A DNA stretch of 41,115 nucleotides from contig NZ_WHOA01000055.1 in the NCBI RefSeq assembly GCF_013141715.1, forward strand, positions 1 to 41,115, read 5' to 3'. Positions 8,476 to 17,391 of this stretch are shown one piece after another; position 1 is the stretch's first letter, and the number at the start of each line of letters is the position of its first letter. The DNA is from Paenibacillus phytorum (GTDB taxonomy: Bacteria > Bacillota > Bacilli > Paenibacillales > NBRC-103111). The translations under genes and the position numbers were made by a program. The notes under the pieces are model-generated. The model worked only from the letters and a program-made list of their open reading frames with translations. It made no database searches and had not been told where the DNA came from.

Positions 8476-8507
8476 GTCTTTAACCCGTAGCATAAAAGCT
8501 CTCCTAC
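8476..8507 (-). pseudogene. 5' stub of a truncated gene related to the GH88 gene start
   Basis: On the minus strand a GGAG ribosome binding site precedes ATG at 8493 and the codons for MLRVKD, after which the sequence runs straight into the repeat element (VTDTLLK, then stop). The same translation start, MLRVKD, with a similar leader occurs at the GH88 gene at 17331. About 28 of 32 nt match between 8475-8506 and 17313-17344. This looks like the surviving head of a further operon gene, downstream of the isomerase, cut off at the repeat. Confidence 0.55.
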
Positions 8508-8592
8508 TACACTTCAACTGCTTGAATAACTATAACCCACATAGCTGAGTAGTCTATCGATCTTAATACCAATCGGATTCTGTAACTTCACG

Positions 8593-9450
8593 CTAGACCT
8601 CTTCCCACAATCTTCTGATGTTGTCGAGACCGATCTTCGTACCGGTTTTGCATTCTTCTATCCCTTCGAATTCAAGCGAAATGTACCCGTCATAGCCGGA
8701 GTTTTTGACCACTCGAAGTACTTCCCTCATATCGATGTCCCCGTGACCGACAATGGCACCGCGCAAATAATTGCCGCTTATGGTCTTAAACCAGCCTTCA
8801 CCCGGATTCAGATAAGAAGGACGGAGATAAAAGTCTTTCACATGCACCATAGTGGCATAGGGTAGATTGTTCTTCACAGCTGCGACCGAATCTTCATCGA
8901 CGCACAGGAAATTGCCGATATCCAGCGTTGTGCGGAAGTTCGGTCTATCGACCGCTTGAACCAGTGCCTGCACCCGATCACTTGCCTGTATGAAATAGCC
9001 GTGGTTCTCGACGCTGGTCACGATGTCGTACTGTGCAGCGTAATCCGCAATTTGCCTACATGCCTCTACTAAACGAACCAACTCTCTGTTAAAGTTGCCT
9101 ATGGAATTGTCACTACTGCGCGCAACGTCATGCCGCATCCGTTTAACACCTAGTCTCGCCGCAAGATCGACTTCCTCCTTCACACGCGCAATCTCCTGCT
9201 CATAGGCTTCCTGTGTGTCGGTTGCAAAGTTAGCCCCGATCGCATAATTCGATACATCGATTCCACGCGACTGTGCCTTACTCCGAATCGCATCAGCTAC
9301 CTCTGGCTTACCTGCCAGTTCGAATCCGGACGGCACGATCTCAACATGCTCGCCTCCTTGCTCGGCAATCCAATCGATCACACCCAGAATGTCCAATTCT
9401 CCAGATTTCAAAGCACGGGACAAACTATATGTACTGACGCCTAGTTTCAT
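8593..9450 (-). CDS. Sugar phosphate isomerase/epimerase (xylose isomerase-like TIM barrel)
   Basis: About 285 aa from ATG 9450 (MKLGVSTYSLS); an upstream in-frame TTG at 9465 is possible but less well placed. This is the AP-endonuclease-2/xylose-isomerase-like TIM-barrel family. Metal-ligand candidates are the Glu in SVENHG, the Asp in TLDIGNF, the His in VHVKDF and the Glu in SLEFEG. The position at the end of the sugar operon, 34 nt after the Gfo/Idh/MocA gene, suggests that the two act in sequence on a keto-sugar or oxidised sugar intermediate. The exact substrate is unknown. Confidence 0.85.
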   Translation of the reverse strand: MKLGVSTYSLSRALKSGELDILGVIDWIAEQGGEHVEIVPSGFELAGKPEVADAIRSKAQSRGIDVSNYAIGANFATDTQEAYEQEIARVKEEVDLAARLGVKRMRHDVARSSDNSIGNFNRELVRLVEACRQIADYAAQYDIVTSVENHGYFIQASDRVQALVQAVDRPNFRTTLDIGNFLCVDEDSVAAVKNNLPYATMVHVKDFYLRPSYLNPGEGWFKTISGNYLRGAIVGHGDIDMREVLRVVKNSGYDGYISLEFEGIEECKTGTKIGLDNIRRLWEEV

Positions 9451-9484
9451 CCTCTTCACCCTCAACTTCCTTATGATTGGTTGG

Positions 9485-10549
9485 TTACAGCTGAATCTCT
9501 ATCCCTTTGTCTGCTGATTCATAGATAGCGCATAACATTCTCATCATCGTAACGCCATCCTCAACCGGACTGATCGGTGTACTCCCCGTACGGCAACAGG
9601 AGACGAAATGACTAACTTCGTTAAAGAACGCTTCTGAAACATTGATCGATTTATCATTTGTCTGCGGTGATACATTCAAAATCGTGTCAAGCTTCTCTGT
9701 AACTAAAATCAGTTCTGGCTCCAACTCTACGCCACCTTGATCTCCGTATAATTTCACAGTAGACTCACCTTTCGTACCGTGCAGCGTAAAGCTAACGTCT
9801 ACGAGCAGAGAGGCCCCATTCTCGAAACGGATCAACGCGTTTGCCATATCCTCGACACCATTCGTGTTTGGATCATAGTCTGCAGCCTTGTAGAACGACA
9901 GATTGCGAACATGAGCGCGATTACCCAACTTCTTGTATGTATTACCGCTGACAGAAACAGGCTTCGGTCGCCCCATCAGATACCAGCACAGATCGATGAA
10001 ATGTACACCGATATCGATGAGAGGCCCCCCGCCAGAGCGCTCTTGATCCGCGAACCAGCCTCCTGGATTACCGAGCCTGCGTAGGGAGGAAGCCTTCGCA
10101 TAGTATATTTCCCCCAGCTCGCCGTTGTCGATAAACCGTTTCACGAGCTGTGCATTTGCATCGTAACGGCGCACGAAGCCAACTTGTAATGTCTTGCCAG
10201 TCTCACGCACCGCCTCTTGAATCTGAAGCGCTTCCTCGACTGTACGGCACAATGGTTTCTCTACCAACACATGCTTACCAGCGCGCAAAGCGGCAATGCT
10301 GATCTCAGCATGTGTATTGTTCCACGTACAAATACTAACCGCTTCTACTTCTGGATTAGCCAAAAGCTCCCTGTAATCCGTGTACACATGAGGAATCCCA
10401 TATTTCTTTGCTTTCTCCTCCGCCCGCACTTGATTCAAATCGCAAACCGCATACAGTTCTACATCTTCCAGCTTCTGATACGATTGCAAGTGCAGGCCGG
10501 ATATCGATCCGGCACCAATAACGCCAATTTTCGTTTTCGATATGATCAT
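9485..10549 (-). CDS. Gfo/Idh/MocA-family oxidoreductase
   Basis: A 354-aa dehydrogenase of standard length. The N-terminal Rossmann fold has GVIGAGSISGLH (about residues 9-20), the EKPL signature (VEKPLCRT) lies near residues 97-104, and the C-terminal substrate domain has GGGPLIDIGVHFIDLCWYL carrying the conserved Asp and His. The family oxidises or reduces sugars, inositols and their derivatives with NAD(P). An AGGAGG ribosome binding site lies 10 nt before the ATG and overlaps the stop of the small ORF upstream. A role in the uronate or hexosamine branch of the locus is inferred from context. Confidence 0.9.
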   Translation of the reverse strand: MIISKTKIGVIGAGSISGLHLQSYQKLEDVELYAVCDLNQVRAEEKAKKYGIPHVYTDYRELLANPEVEAVSICTWNNTHAEISIAALRAGKHVLVEKPLCRTVEEALQIQEAVRETGKTLQVGFVRRYDANAQLVKRFIDNGELGEIYYAKASSLRRLGNPGGWFADQERSGGGPLIDIGVHFIDLCWYLMGRPKPVSVSGNTYKKLGNRAHVRNLSFYKAADYDPNTNGVEDMANALIRFENGASLLVDVSFTLHGTKGESTVKLYGDQGGVELEPELILVTEKLDTILNVSPQTNDKSINVSEAFFNEVSHFVSCCRTGSTPISPVEDGVTMMRMLCAIYESADKGIEIQL

Positions 10550-10563
10550 TTGTTTACATCCTC

Positions 10564-10692
10564 CTAGGTATGGTTGCTTACCAGTCTCAGTCCATAGGAC
10601 AGGATTACGGCTTTATTCTTTAGCGATTCCCTATATGCCGAATTCAGAATATTATCGAATAATTCATTATCAATAATTTCCAAGTATTTCAT
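10564..10692 (-). CDS. Small ORF (42 aa) between the sulfatase and the oxidoreductase
   Basis: It begins MKYLEIIDNELF and ends LVSNHT, with GGGAAGGA about 6 nt before the ATG. It fills the gap between the sulfatase stop (10710) and the Gfo/Idh/MocA start (10549), and its TAG stop overlaps the AGGAGG of the next gene, which would couple the two. It is acidic at the N-terminus and basic in the middle, with no signal peptide or membrane helix. I do not recognise a family. It could be a genuine leader or small protein, or the remaining head of a deleted gene. Confidence 0.45.
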   Translation of the reverse strand: MKYLEIIDNELFDNILNSAYRESLKNKAVILSYGLRLVSNHT

Positions 10693-10709
10693 GTTGTCCT
10701 TCCCGAGCT

Positions 10710-12182
10710 TTACAAAATATGACTAAGAACCGCTGTAGGCTTTCTTCCCACGATTAAGCACCCTTGATGCACATACCCTTCTTCACGGCCTTCCAGCTCC
10801 TGTGTCAAATAGCTTCTCCACTCGCTCAACTTGGAAGAATACAGAGGCGAATGGGCAAGGTTTATTTTTTCGGAAGGATCCTCTGTCAGGTTAAATAGCT
10901 GCTCTTCCCCGGTTTGAGAATACCAAATGTACTTGATTCGACCATCCGTTACAAAATGATTGGACAAGCGGCCAAAAGCGTGCTCGCCGTGAATATAATT
11001 GCGCCAGAAGGGATTCTCACCCTGACATAGAGGCAGGACGCTTTGTCCATCGACGTTGGAAGGAATGGGTGCATCAGCGATATCAAGCAAAGTCGGCATG
11101 ATATCTCTAAGCTCAACCACCTCGCTAACCCTGCTGCCAGCCTTGAAGTCCAGCCTCCCGGAAGGATCGTAAAGCAAGAACGGCACCTTTGCGCTTCCTT
11201 CATATGGGAGCGCCTTGCGGAAATAATGATGATCGCCCATCATCTCCCCATGATCGGAGGTAAACAAAATAGTCGTATTCTCATACAAGCCGTATTCCTT
11301 CATTACCTTCAACAATCTGCCAACCTGATCGTCAATATGGGAGATTAGCGCATAATACCCGGCACGCGCCCTATCCAGACGGCGCTTCGGTATTTTTCCA
11401 AAAATCGTCGTAGGTTCGTAGGCGCCTTCAGCAGCCAACTCCTCATCCACCCAGTCGCCCACCGGCGGTTCATCCATTTCAACGTCTTTGTACATATCGA
11501 AATAGGCCTGCGGAGGGTCAAGCGGTGAATGCGGACGAACGAATGACGTCCATAAGAAGAACGGTTTATCCGGATCTCTGCGCCGCAAAAAGTCAATAGA
11601 TTGTTCTACTGTCCAATTTGTCGGATGAAGCCTCTCCGGCAAGTGCCATGGGCGCGTTACAGTAGAGGAGTTGCAGTCAAGTCCCAGGTCCAGAAGATCA
11701 TGTTCCGCTCCTGCGGTCTGACGAAGCCAAACAAGATAATCATCGCATTGATCCAGATGAGAACTAAAGGCAGTGGCTGTTCGATTGCGATTGTGATGGA
11801 AGTATCCATCGTGAAGAACGACATTATGGAAGCCGCATAAATTGCGTACCGGATAAACATGCATTTTGCCAACGCATTGTGTATGGTAGCCCGCTTTTGC
11901 AAGCTCTCCCGGCAGAGTATGCTCATATCTCCACGGCACTCGATCCTGATAGCCTACCCGCCCGTTCGAGCGCTGGCTCATACCGGTAAAAATCGCCGCA
12001 CGCGCTGGAATGCAGGATGGAGTAGCCGCATAAGCGCTGTCGAATAAAACACCGGATTTAGCTAATTGGTCCAAATTCGGCGTTTCTACTACGGGATGCC
12101 CCATGATACTTAGACAATCCCACCTCATCTGGTCTACCGTGAACAATAAAATATTAGACTTTCCCGTTGAAGACTGGCTCAT
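10710..12182 (-). CDS. Sulfatase (type I, formylglycine-dependent)
   Basis: A 490-aa cytoplasmic sulfatase. The signature C-x-P-x-R is present as CIPAR at residues 57-61 (SCIPARAAIFTG), so Cys57 is the residue to be converted to formylglycine. Metal ligands are expected in FTVDQMRWD (about 14-22) and TSDHGEMMGDH (about 308-318). The sequence resembles polysaccharide and choline-type sulfatases. No signal peptide is seen, so it would desulfate imported saccharides. The maturation enzyme (FGE or anaerobic SME) is not encoded in this window. An ACAGGAG ribosome binding site precedes the ATG. Confidence 0.92.
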   Translation of the reverse strand: MSQSSTGKSNILLFTVDQMRWDCLSIMGHPVVETPNLDQLAKSGVLFDSAYAATPSCIPARAAIFTGMSQRSNGRVGYQDRVPWRYEHTLPGELAKAGYHTQCVGKMHVYPVRNLCGFHNVVLHDGYFHHNRNRTATAFSSHLDQCDDYLVWLRQTAGAEHDLLDLGLDCNSSTVTRPWHLPERLHPTNWTVEQSIDFLRRRDPDKPFFLWTSFVRPHSPLDPPQAYFDMYKDVEMDEPPVGDWVDEELAAEGAYEPTTIFGKIPKRRLDRARAGYYALISHIDDQVGRLLKVMKEYGLYENTTILFTSDHGEMMGDHHYFRKALPYEGSAKVPFLLYDPSGRLDFKAGSRVSEVVELRDIMPTLLDIADAPIPSNVDGQSVLPLCQGENPFWRNYIHGEHAFGRLSNHFVTDGRIKYIWYSQTGEEQLFNLTEDPSEKINLAHSPLYSSKLSEWRSYLTQELEGREEGYVHQGCLIVGRKPTAVLSHIL

Positions 12183-12385
12183 CGAATCACTCCTGTTGTG
12201 ACGACATCTTTAATGATACATACACTTTGACCCCTTACATCAATATCTTCAGAAAGCTTGCGATTACCGATGCGCAAAATGAATATAACGAGGTTATTAA
12301 TAAATTTCCAATTTAATCGAAGAATTCGGCAATGCTAATATAACGAAAAGCAGTCAATATTGGATAGGTTTTATTGTTAAGTTAA

Positions 12386-12694
12386 TCAAGTTCCATATTC
12401 AAGTAGTGTTTTATCCATCAATTCCGTATGGGTTGTAAAAGGAAGACCGTGCCACGCAATTTCTCCTCTGCTAATCGCATGCTCCATTTGGATTCGCTGC
12501 TCTTCCGATGCAGATTGCAAATATTCCTCAATCAACCAAGACCCAACTGTCCAAATAAATTTCGACCGTCCTTCATCTCTTGCCATACGTTCAGACAATG
12601 ATAAGGCTTGCGGAATAAACTTATTCATGTACTTGTCAACCACATTAGCCGCAAGATCGGTAAACCCAATATCCAATCCACTCTTCTTCCTCAC
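12386..12694 (-). pseudogene. DUF5054-like (GH38-related) gene remnant
   Basis: A 102-aa frame matches, by eye, the N-terminal part of DUF5054-type proteins: LDIGFTDLAANVVDKY at about residues 7-22, then FIWTVGSWLIEEYL, and LPFTTHTELMD near 83-93. Family members run to several hundred residues. This one lacks both the first strand of the domain and everything after HTELMD, and the following 200 nt carry no continuation. It starts with GTG overlapping the stop of the 1138-aa gene by 4 nt, so it was once translationally coupled to it. Most likely a deletion remnant. Confidence 0.55.
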
Positions 12695-15600
12695 ACTTCC
12701 AAACTCAGTCTGATAATCTCAGTTCCCTTCAGATGAACGTTCAGTTTCCACGTATGCGGGGAACATTCGCAGCGAACCGGCAGCATTTCTCCCGATTCAG
12801 TCGTTGCATACAGAACGCTATTTGAATCATTATGTCTAACGAACACCGTAAGTTCTGTGTCTCCGCTGCCTTGAACCGTCAACTTTGCTCCCTGTTCGTC
12901 CTCGCGCAAGTCAATGACGTCCGTTTCATTGTCGGCTGTCATGATCCCCACATTGTCGGACAAGGTGATCATATGCATCTTGTCCCGATTGACGGAAACT
13001 TCGATCCCCTGGTCTCCCCACAGTAAGGCTGTTCCAACTGGAGCAGAACTTTCTTCCCACCAATTGATATTAAGCGTGTAAATCACGCGCAAGCCGTCCT
13101 CCCGATCGTATACCGTAAACCCAATGTCCGGGCTGCCGGCTAGCCAGCCTCGCTTACGTTCCATTTCCATTATAGACGCCCCAAAGCTATGCAACACCTG
13201 TTCATACCATCCCCGAACCCGCTGATCTGCAGGGTACGCTTTTGCATTTACATACAGAACTTTTCCTTTTCCAAACAGATGCTCAAGAATCAACGGGTCT
13301 CCACTCACGCTTGTCATCAGGACAGTGGCAGTCAATTTCTCTAAGCTTCCAATTTCGAGCGTTTCCCCTGTATCCAGCTTCGTGCTTTGATATCCTGTAA
13401 TCTCGGCGCCGATCAATTGCTGAATGTCTGAGGAATCAACCAGAGTTGGCGCATCTCCAAAAGCATCCGGACGACTTGTGGACGCGTACAGATGCGGCAA
13501 CCCGATGAGTAGCGTTCCGCCTTCCCGCACGTACCTGATCCATTTTTGGATTTGTGACGCATCTGCTGTATTCCAGCCAAGAAAGGCCATGTACGCGTAG
13601 CTTCCAAGTATCTGATCATCCGCCTCAACGGGAACGATGTCCGCGATGCCATACGGAGTACCGGTATAGTAGCCCGTCGATTCAGCAGGGCACGGATGTT
13701 TGTAAATTGGAGCAAGAACAGACCGTGGATAGAAGACATTTAATAGATCCCAGCTTTTTTCCGGAGCGGAAAACGCCCATTCATCCCCATTCTGAGCCCA
13801 TACGTTCCTTCGTCCAAAACAAGTCCACCCGTCATTCTGTCCATGCAAAAACGCCATCGGTCCGTGCAGCCTCCCCCTCCGGGTATGCGTACGAACAAAC
13901 CTATAGAAATTCCGCTGTTCGTCCGTATGACGGCGACAAGCCACGCTAAACCTCTCCAGATCAGCAAAACGCTCTTCCAGTCTCCATAGTCCTTCTTCTG
14001 TATTGATCTGATCGACTCCGTGCATGTAACACAAATATAAAGCAAGCCGATAACGACGATAGCGTTGTTCCGTATCATGTGGCGTCGTTGACCATTGCAC
14101 CGCTAGATGCGCGCCGAAACTGTCACGACCGTATGCACGAGATGCCCCTCGAAGCGCTGAAATAATGATTTCATGCGGACCGTACATTAATTCCGCTCCT
14201 TGCCAAGAAACGCCGGCCTGGTATAAATATTTGAACAAGACAGAAGGTCCTGTATGCCTCGACGCATAGTGCGGAACGAGCCCGACGTTCTTGACGAACT
14301 GTAGAGCGGCCTGTTCCATATCCGTCGCCGCATGCGGATCCAAATTATAGTAAATGCCATGTGGTGTTCGCACAGGTATTTGAAATACGATATTCCCTTC
14401 CAAGCGTGACATTCTGCTCAACAGGTCGTAATAGAACTCCCGTTCTACGCCAGAACGCGCGCCCCAGTAACTGGAAACTCCATCCCGTTCATGCGCTTGG
14501 CTTCCTAGAAAGTTTGGACCAGCCAGTATCTTTCTTTCCGGATTGACACCACTTCCGGGCAATTCCCTGCTCTCGACGATCAGAGCGTATTGCAGACCCA
14601 GTTTTTCGCATAGTTCCTTCGTCTGAATCCAATCCCGTTCTCTGAGTGACCTCGTACCCGACCACCGGTAAACGGGACGGAACGTGGCCATGTTACCGAT
14701 TTGTTGATTCATATACCAAGCGAAGAAATATGTCATCTCTTCGGCATCCGCTGGTATGTAGACTGCATCTGACGTTCCGGTCAGCACATGATCGTCGTCT
14801 CGTTCGACGGATCGTTCTACCGTATCACTCCATGAACCGAATTCGGTACATAGCTCAATTGTCGCGCTTCCTCCTGCACGTTCCGCGAAGAATCGGATCT
14901 CGTTAATTCCTTTGCATTCCGTGGTAAATTCGCTTTGTTCTGGCCGGATGTGCGTTCCACCGCTCACCGAAACCTGAACCTGGATACCCGGCTTCCCCAA
15001 TTGAACCCATACGCTAAAAGCTTCTCCAGCGGTTACAATGTCCGGGCACGACACAATACCGAAATCACATGGCCGGCTGACGAATTCAACCGATCTCAAC
15101 TTGTAGGGAAGCGGATCCCGATAATCGGATTGGAGTGTGATCGTCATTTCATGATTCCCCGAATGAAGAATGCCGTGTGGAATTTCGAACTCGGACACTG
15201 GCCAGCGATAAATCCGCTGAAAGCGTTCTCCCTCAAATACAGTCTGTCCATCGATATCTACACGGAACGACACCCATTCCTTCTTGGACAAATTTCGCCC
15301 GAGCCAGGAAAAAGAAGGGGAGAACGGAACCGCCGGCGCAAACGGAGGAAGCAGATTGCAGAATCCCTCCGCTTGCAAGCATGGATCTTCCAACCACACG
15401 TTTCCGGAATAGTCGCAACCGGTTACGTGAATCAGCAAGCAGGCAAGTTTGCCTTCGACTGGGATGACGACGTTTTTTTTCTCCCATCCGCACGTGCCTG
15501 CTCCAATGTCGATCCGATAAGTCGCGTCAGGCACTTCCGATATATCCCGTGGATGCTTCCCTTCCTTGATATAAAACACTTCCGCCACCATCTCGAGTGA

Positions 15601-16107
15601 GCCGCCCTGCAACAGCTCCACTTGTTCTTTTTTGCACCAAACCGACATTTCTAACGATTTAACTCCGGCATTCCTTATTTCTGGGAGTTCACCTTCGACC
15701 TCGTTCCAGACGACTTTGGTGTAAGCTTCTCTCGGGTAATCTTCGCCCTCAGATCTCAAGTCCAGACTGAACCGACTGTGATGGGTGACAGATTCGCACA
15801 AACTGTCGTCGATCAAACGGTAAAGCGGTGGATGGTTCTGTTCCGTCATCCAGATAGGTGGCAGGTCAATTTCCCCAGTGAGCCTTAATCTGTAGCTCCG
15901 GCCCTCGCTCGCGTTCCATCCGATATCGTTTCCCGAAAAGCGCAAGGAAACGCTCTTACCTGCTCTCAAGTATCGATAGTCTTCATGCGTGATGATCCCT
16001 TCTCCAGAGAAGCACCTTTCCGGCAATTGATACAACCGCTCAAAGCCGTACTCACTATGGCCTACTGCATCAAGAGATCTTTTATTCTTTTCTATAGATG
16101 GATTCAA
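12691..16107 (-). CDS. Large multidomain protein, candidate new type of glycoside hydrolase
   Basis: A 1138-aa protein without signal peptide or membrane segment. The start is TTG with GGGGAG 7 nt upstream. The N-terminal 440 residues look like beta-sandwich modules. Residues about 450-760 look like an alpha/beta (TIM-type) catalytic region with acidic candidates at Glu639 (GAELMYGPHE) and Glu704/705 (INTEEGLW). Residues about 830-1000 resemble the GATase-like middle domain of beta-galactosidase-type enzymes (SYAYMAFLGWNTADASQIQ, EGGTLLIGLPHL), and a beta-rich tail follows. I do not recognise an established family. It sits between GH88 and the sulfatase genes, so an exo-acting role on the imported oligosaccharide is inferred. 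Confidence 0.7.
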   Translation of the reverse strand: MNPSIEKNKRSLDAVGHSEYGFERLYQLPERCFSGEGIITHEDYRYLRAGKSVSLRFSGNDIGWNASEGRSYRLRLTGEIDLPPIWMTEQNHPPLYRLIDDSLCESVTHHSRFSLDLRSEGEDYPREAYTKVVWNEVEGELPEIRNAGVKSLEMSVWCKKEQVELLQGGSLEMVAEVFYIKEGKHPRDISEVPDATYRIDIGAGTCGWEKKNVVIPVEGKLACLLIHVTGCDYSGNVWLEDPCLQAEGFCNLLPPFAPAVPFSPSFSWLGRNLSKKEWVSFRVDIDGQTVFEGERFQRIYRWPVSEFEIPHGILHSGNHEMTITLQSDYRDPLPYKLRSVEFVSRPCDFGIVSCPDIVTAGEAFSVWVQLGKPGIQVQVSVSGGTHIRPEQSEFTTECKGINEIRFFAERAGGSATIELCTEFGSWSDTVERSVERDDDHVLTGTSDAVYIPADAEEMTYFFAWYMNQQIGNMATFRPVYRWSGTRSLRERDWIQTKELCEKLGLQYALIVESRELPGSGVNPERKILAGPNFLGSQAHERDGVSSYWGARSGVEREFYYDLLSRMSRLEGNIVFQIPVRTPHGIYYNLDPHAATDMEQAALQFVKNVGLVPHYASRHTGPSVLFKYLYQAGVSWQGAELMYGPHEIIISALRGASRAYGRDSFGAHLAVQWSTTPHDTEQRYRRYRLALYLCYMHGVDQINTEEGLWRLEERFADLERFSVACRRHTDEQRNFYRFVRTHTRRGRLHGPMAFLHGQNDGWTCFGRRNVWAQNGDEWAFSAPEKSWDLLNVFYPRSVLAPIYKHPCPAESTGYYTGTPYGIADIVPVEADDQILGSYAYMAFLGWNTADASQIQKWIRYVREGGTLLIGLPHLYASTSRPDAFGDAPTLVDSSDIQQLIGAEITGYQSTKLDTGETLEIGSLEKLTATVLMTSVSGDPLILEHLFGKGKVLYVNAKAYPADQRVRGWYEQVLHSFGASIMEMERKRGWLAGSPDIGFTVYDREDGLRVIYTLNINWWEESSAPVGTALLWGDQGIEVSVNRDKMHMITLSDNVGIMTADNETDVIDLREDEQGAKLTVQGSGDTELTVFVRHNDSNSVLYATTESGEMLPVRCECSPHTWKLNVHLKGTEIIRLSLEV

Positions 16108-16140
16108 TGGTTATCTCCCCAATCACATGTCCGATTTCGT

Positions 16141-17331
16141 TTACCAGTATAATTTCCAATCTTTATATACCCTTACAAGCGCTTCGAAGTAATAATAGTC
16201 CCCCCAAATGCAGCATTCATCGATTCCGTTACCAGGGAATGGCTTGCCGTAAACGCCATGCAGCAATAACCCATTCGAACGCGGATCACTCCTTGCCGTA
16301 TACTTGTCAGCCAATGATTTAAGGATAAGTAACGAGGCATTTTCATATTTACGCTTGTTCATGTCAGACAAGGGTAAATGCTTGGCAAGCTCCAGCATAC
16401 CGCATACGGAGATGGCCGCCGCAGAGCTGTCTCTTTCTTCGTCTCCCTCAGTGAAAATTAAATCCCAGTAGGGCACGTAATCGTCCGGAAGCCTGTTCAA
16501 AAAGTAATTCGTCACTTTTTGCCCTATGTCGAGCAGTGCGGAATCCCTTGCGTAAATGTAGCTGAGTGGAAAACCGTACATCGCCCAAGCTTGCCCTCTC
16601 GACCAGCATGAATCATCGGAGTATCCTTGCGCCGTCTTGCCGTATTTCGGTTCACCTGTCTCCACATCCATGTAGAAAGTATGGTAACTAGATGCATCGT
16701 CTCTGATCAAATGAGCAGCTGCCTGCTTGACGTGATTTTCCGCTGCGGTATAATATTTCTGTTCACCGGTCATTTCGTAAGCCCAATATAACAGCGGCAA
16801 GTTCATACAGCAGTCTATAATCATACGACCACGCTGGTTTGGGTTATCCAGATTGCCCCAAGCCTGGATGATTCCCGCTTTCTCGAAATACCGCTCAAGA
16901 AGCAAATCGGCCGCATGGAGTGCCGTTTGCTTCGCCTCCTCGTTACCGGTCAACTTGTAGGCAGAGACACAAGAGAGCGTATAGAGGAATCCCAGGTCAT
17001 GAGTGGCCGTATGTTTTTTATCCTCTAGCCGTTTCCGGTAGCTTTCCAACTGCCCTTCAGCTGTTAACCGATATTTCATATCTCCTGTAACTTCATAAGC
17101 CAGCCACAGCATCCCCGTCCAAAACCCTGGGGTCCATTCCATATTGTCCCATGGTTCGTACACATTCTTTATACTGGACGGCGACGGAAATTTGTGTGTA
17201 AAAGTCTCCAGATTACGATCGATTTGCGATAAAACGTATTGAATCTCGTCTTCGCAAAAAGATTTGGTCAGAATAGGAGCATCGTCATATTTCCTCATAT
17301 CTTGAATTCCTTCGTCTTTAACGCGTAACAT
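16141..17331 (-). CDS. Unsaturated glucuronyl hydrolase (GH88)
   Basis: 396 aa from ATG 17331 (MLRVKDEG), preceded by GGAGAAC. The alpha/alpha-barrel family GH88 hydrolyses the delta-4,5-unsaturated uronic acid left by polysaccharide lyases. Signature segments are WTPGFWTGMLWLAYE (67-81), HDLGF with Asp112, IIDCCMNLPLL with Asp173 (these match the two catalytic aspartates known in Bacillus GL1 UGL), QGYSDDSCWSRGQAWAMYGF, and ECCIWGDYYYFEAL near the C-terminus. No signal peptide, so it acts in the cytoplasm. Enzymes of this type take unsaturated chondroitin, hyaluronan or heparin-type disaccharides; which one applies here is not decided by sequence. Confidence 0.92.
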   Translation of the reverse strand: MLRVKDEGIQDMRKYDDAPILTKSFCEDEIQYVLSQIDRNLETFTHKFPSPSSIKNVYEPWDNMEWTPGFWTGMLWLAYEVTGDMKYRLTAEGQLESYRKRLEDKKHTATHDLGFLYTLSCVSAYKLTGNEEAKQTALHAADLLLERYFEKAGIIQAWGNLDNPNQRGRMIIDCCMNLPLLYWAYEMTGEQKYYTAAENHVKQAAAHLIRDDASSYHTFYMDVETGEPKYGKTAQGYSDDSCWSRGQAWAMYGFPLSYIYARDSALLDIGQKVTNYFLNRLPDDYVPYWDLIFTEGDEERDSSAAAISVCGMLELAKHLPLSDMNKRKYENASLLILKSLADKYTARSDPRSNGLLLHGVYGKPFPGNGIDECCIWGDYYYFEALVRVYKDWKLYW

Positions 17332-17391
17332 AAAAGTTCTCCTTCCAGATTCCACCTGCTAATCCAACGAATTTGGTGGATTGTTCTTTTT

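Larger units (their letters stand above)
8160..8592. other. Intergenic junction between the germination operon and the polysaccharide locus
   Basis: This 433-nt stretch holds no intact gene. It contains a full repeat element with a long stem-loop (8391-8475), which directly abuts a short stub of a minus-strand gene start (8476-8507). The rest shows no recognised motif. The two convergent blocks (germination plus strand, sugar locus minus strand) meet here. Confidence 0.6.

Noticed and set aside
14935..15600. Long plus-strand frame of 221 codons
   Set aside because: Antisense shadow of the 1138-aa coding sequence, which has good context and operon position; the composition of the frame is unnatural.
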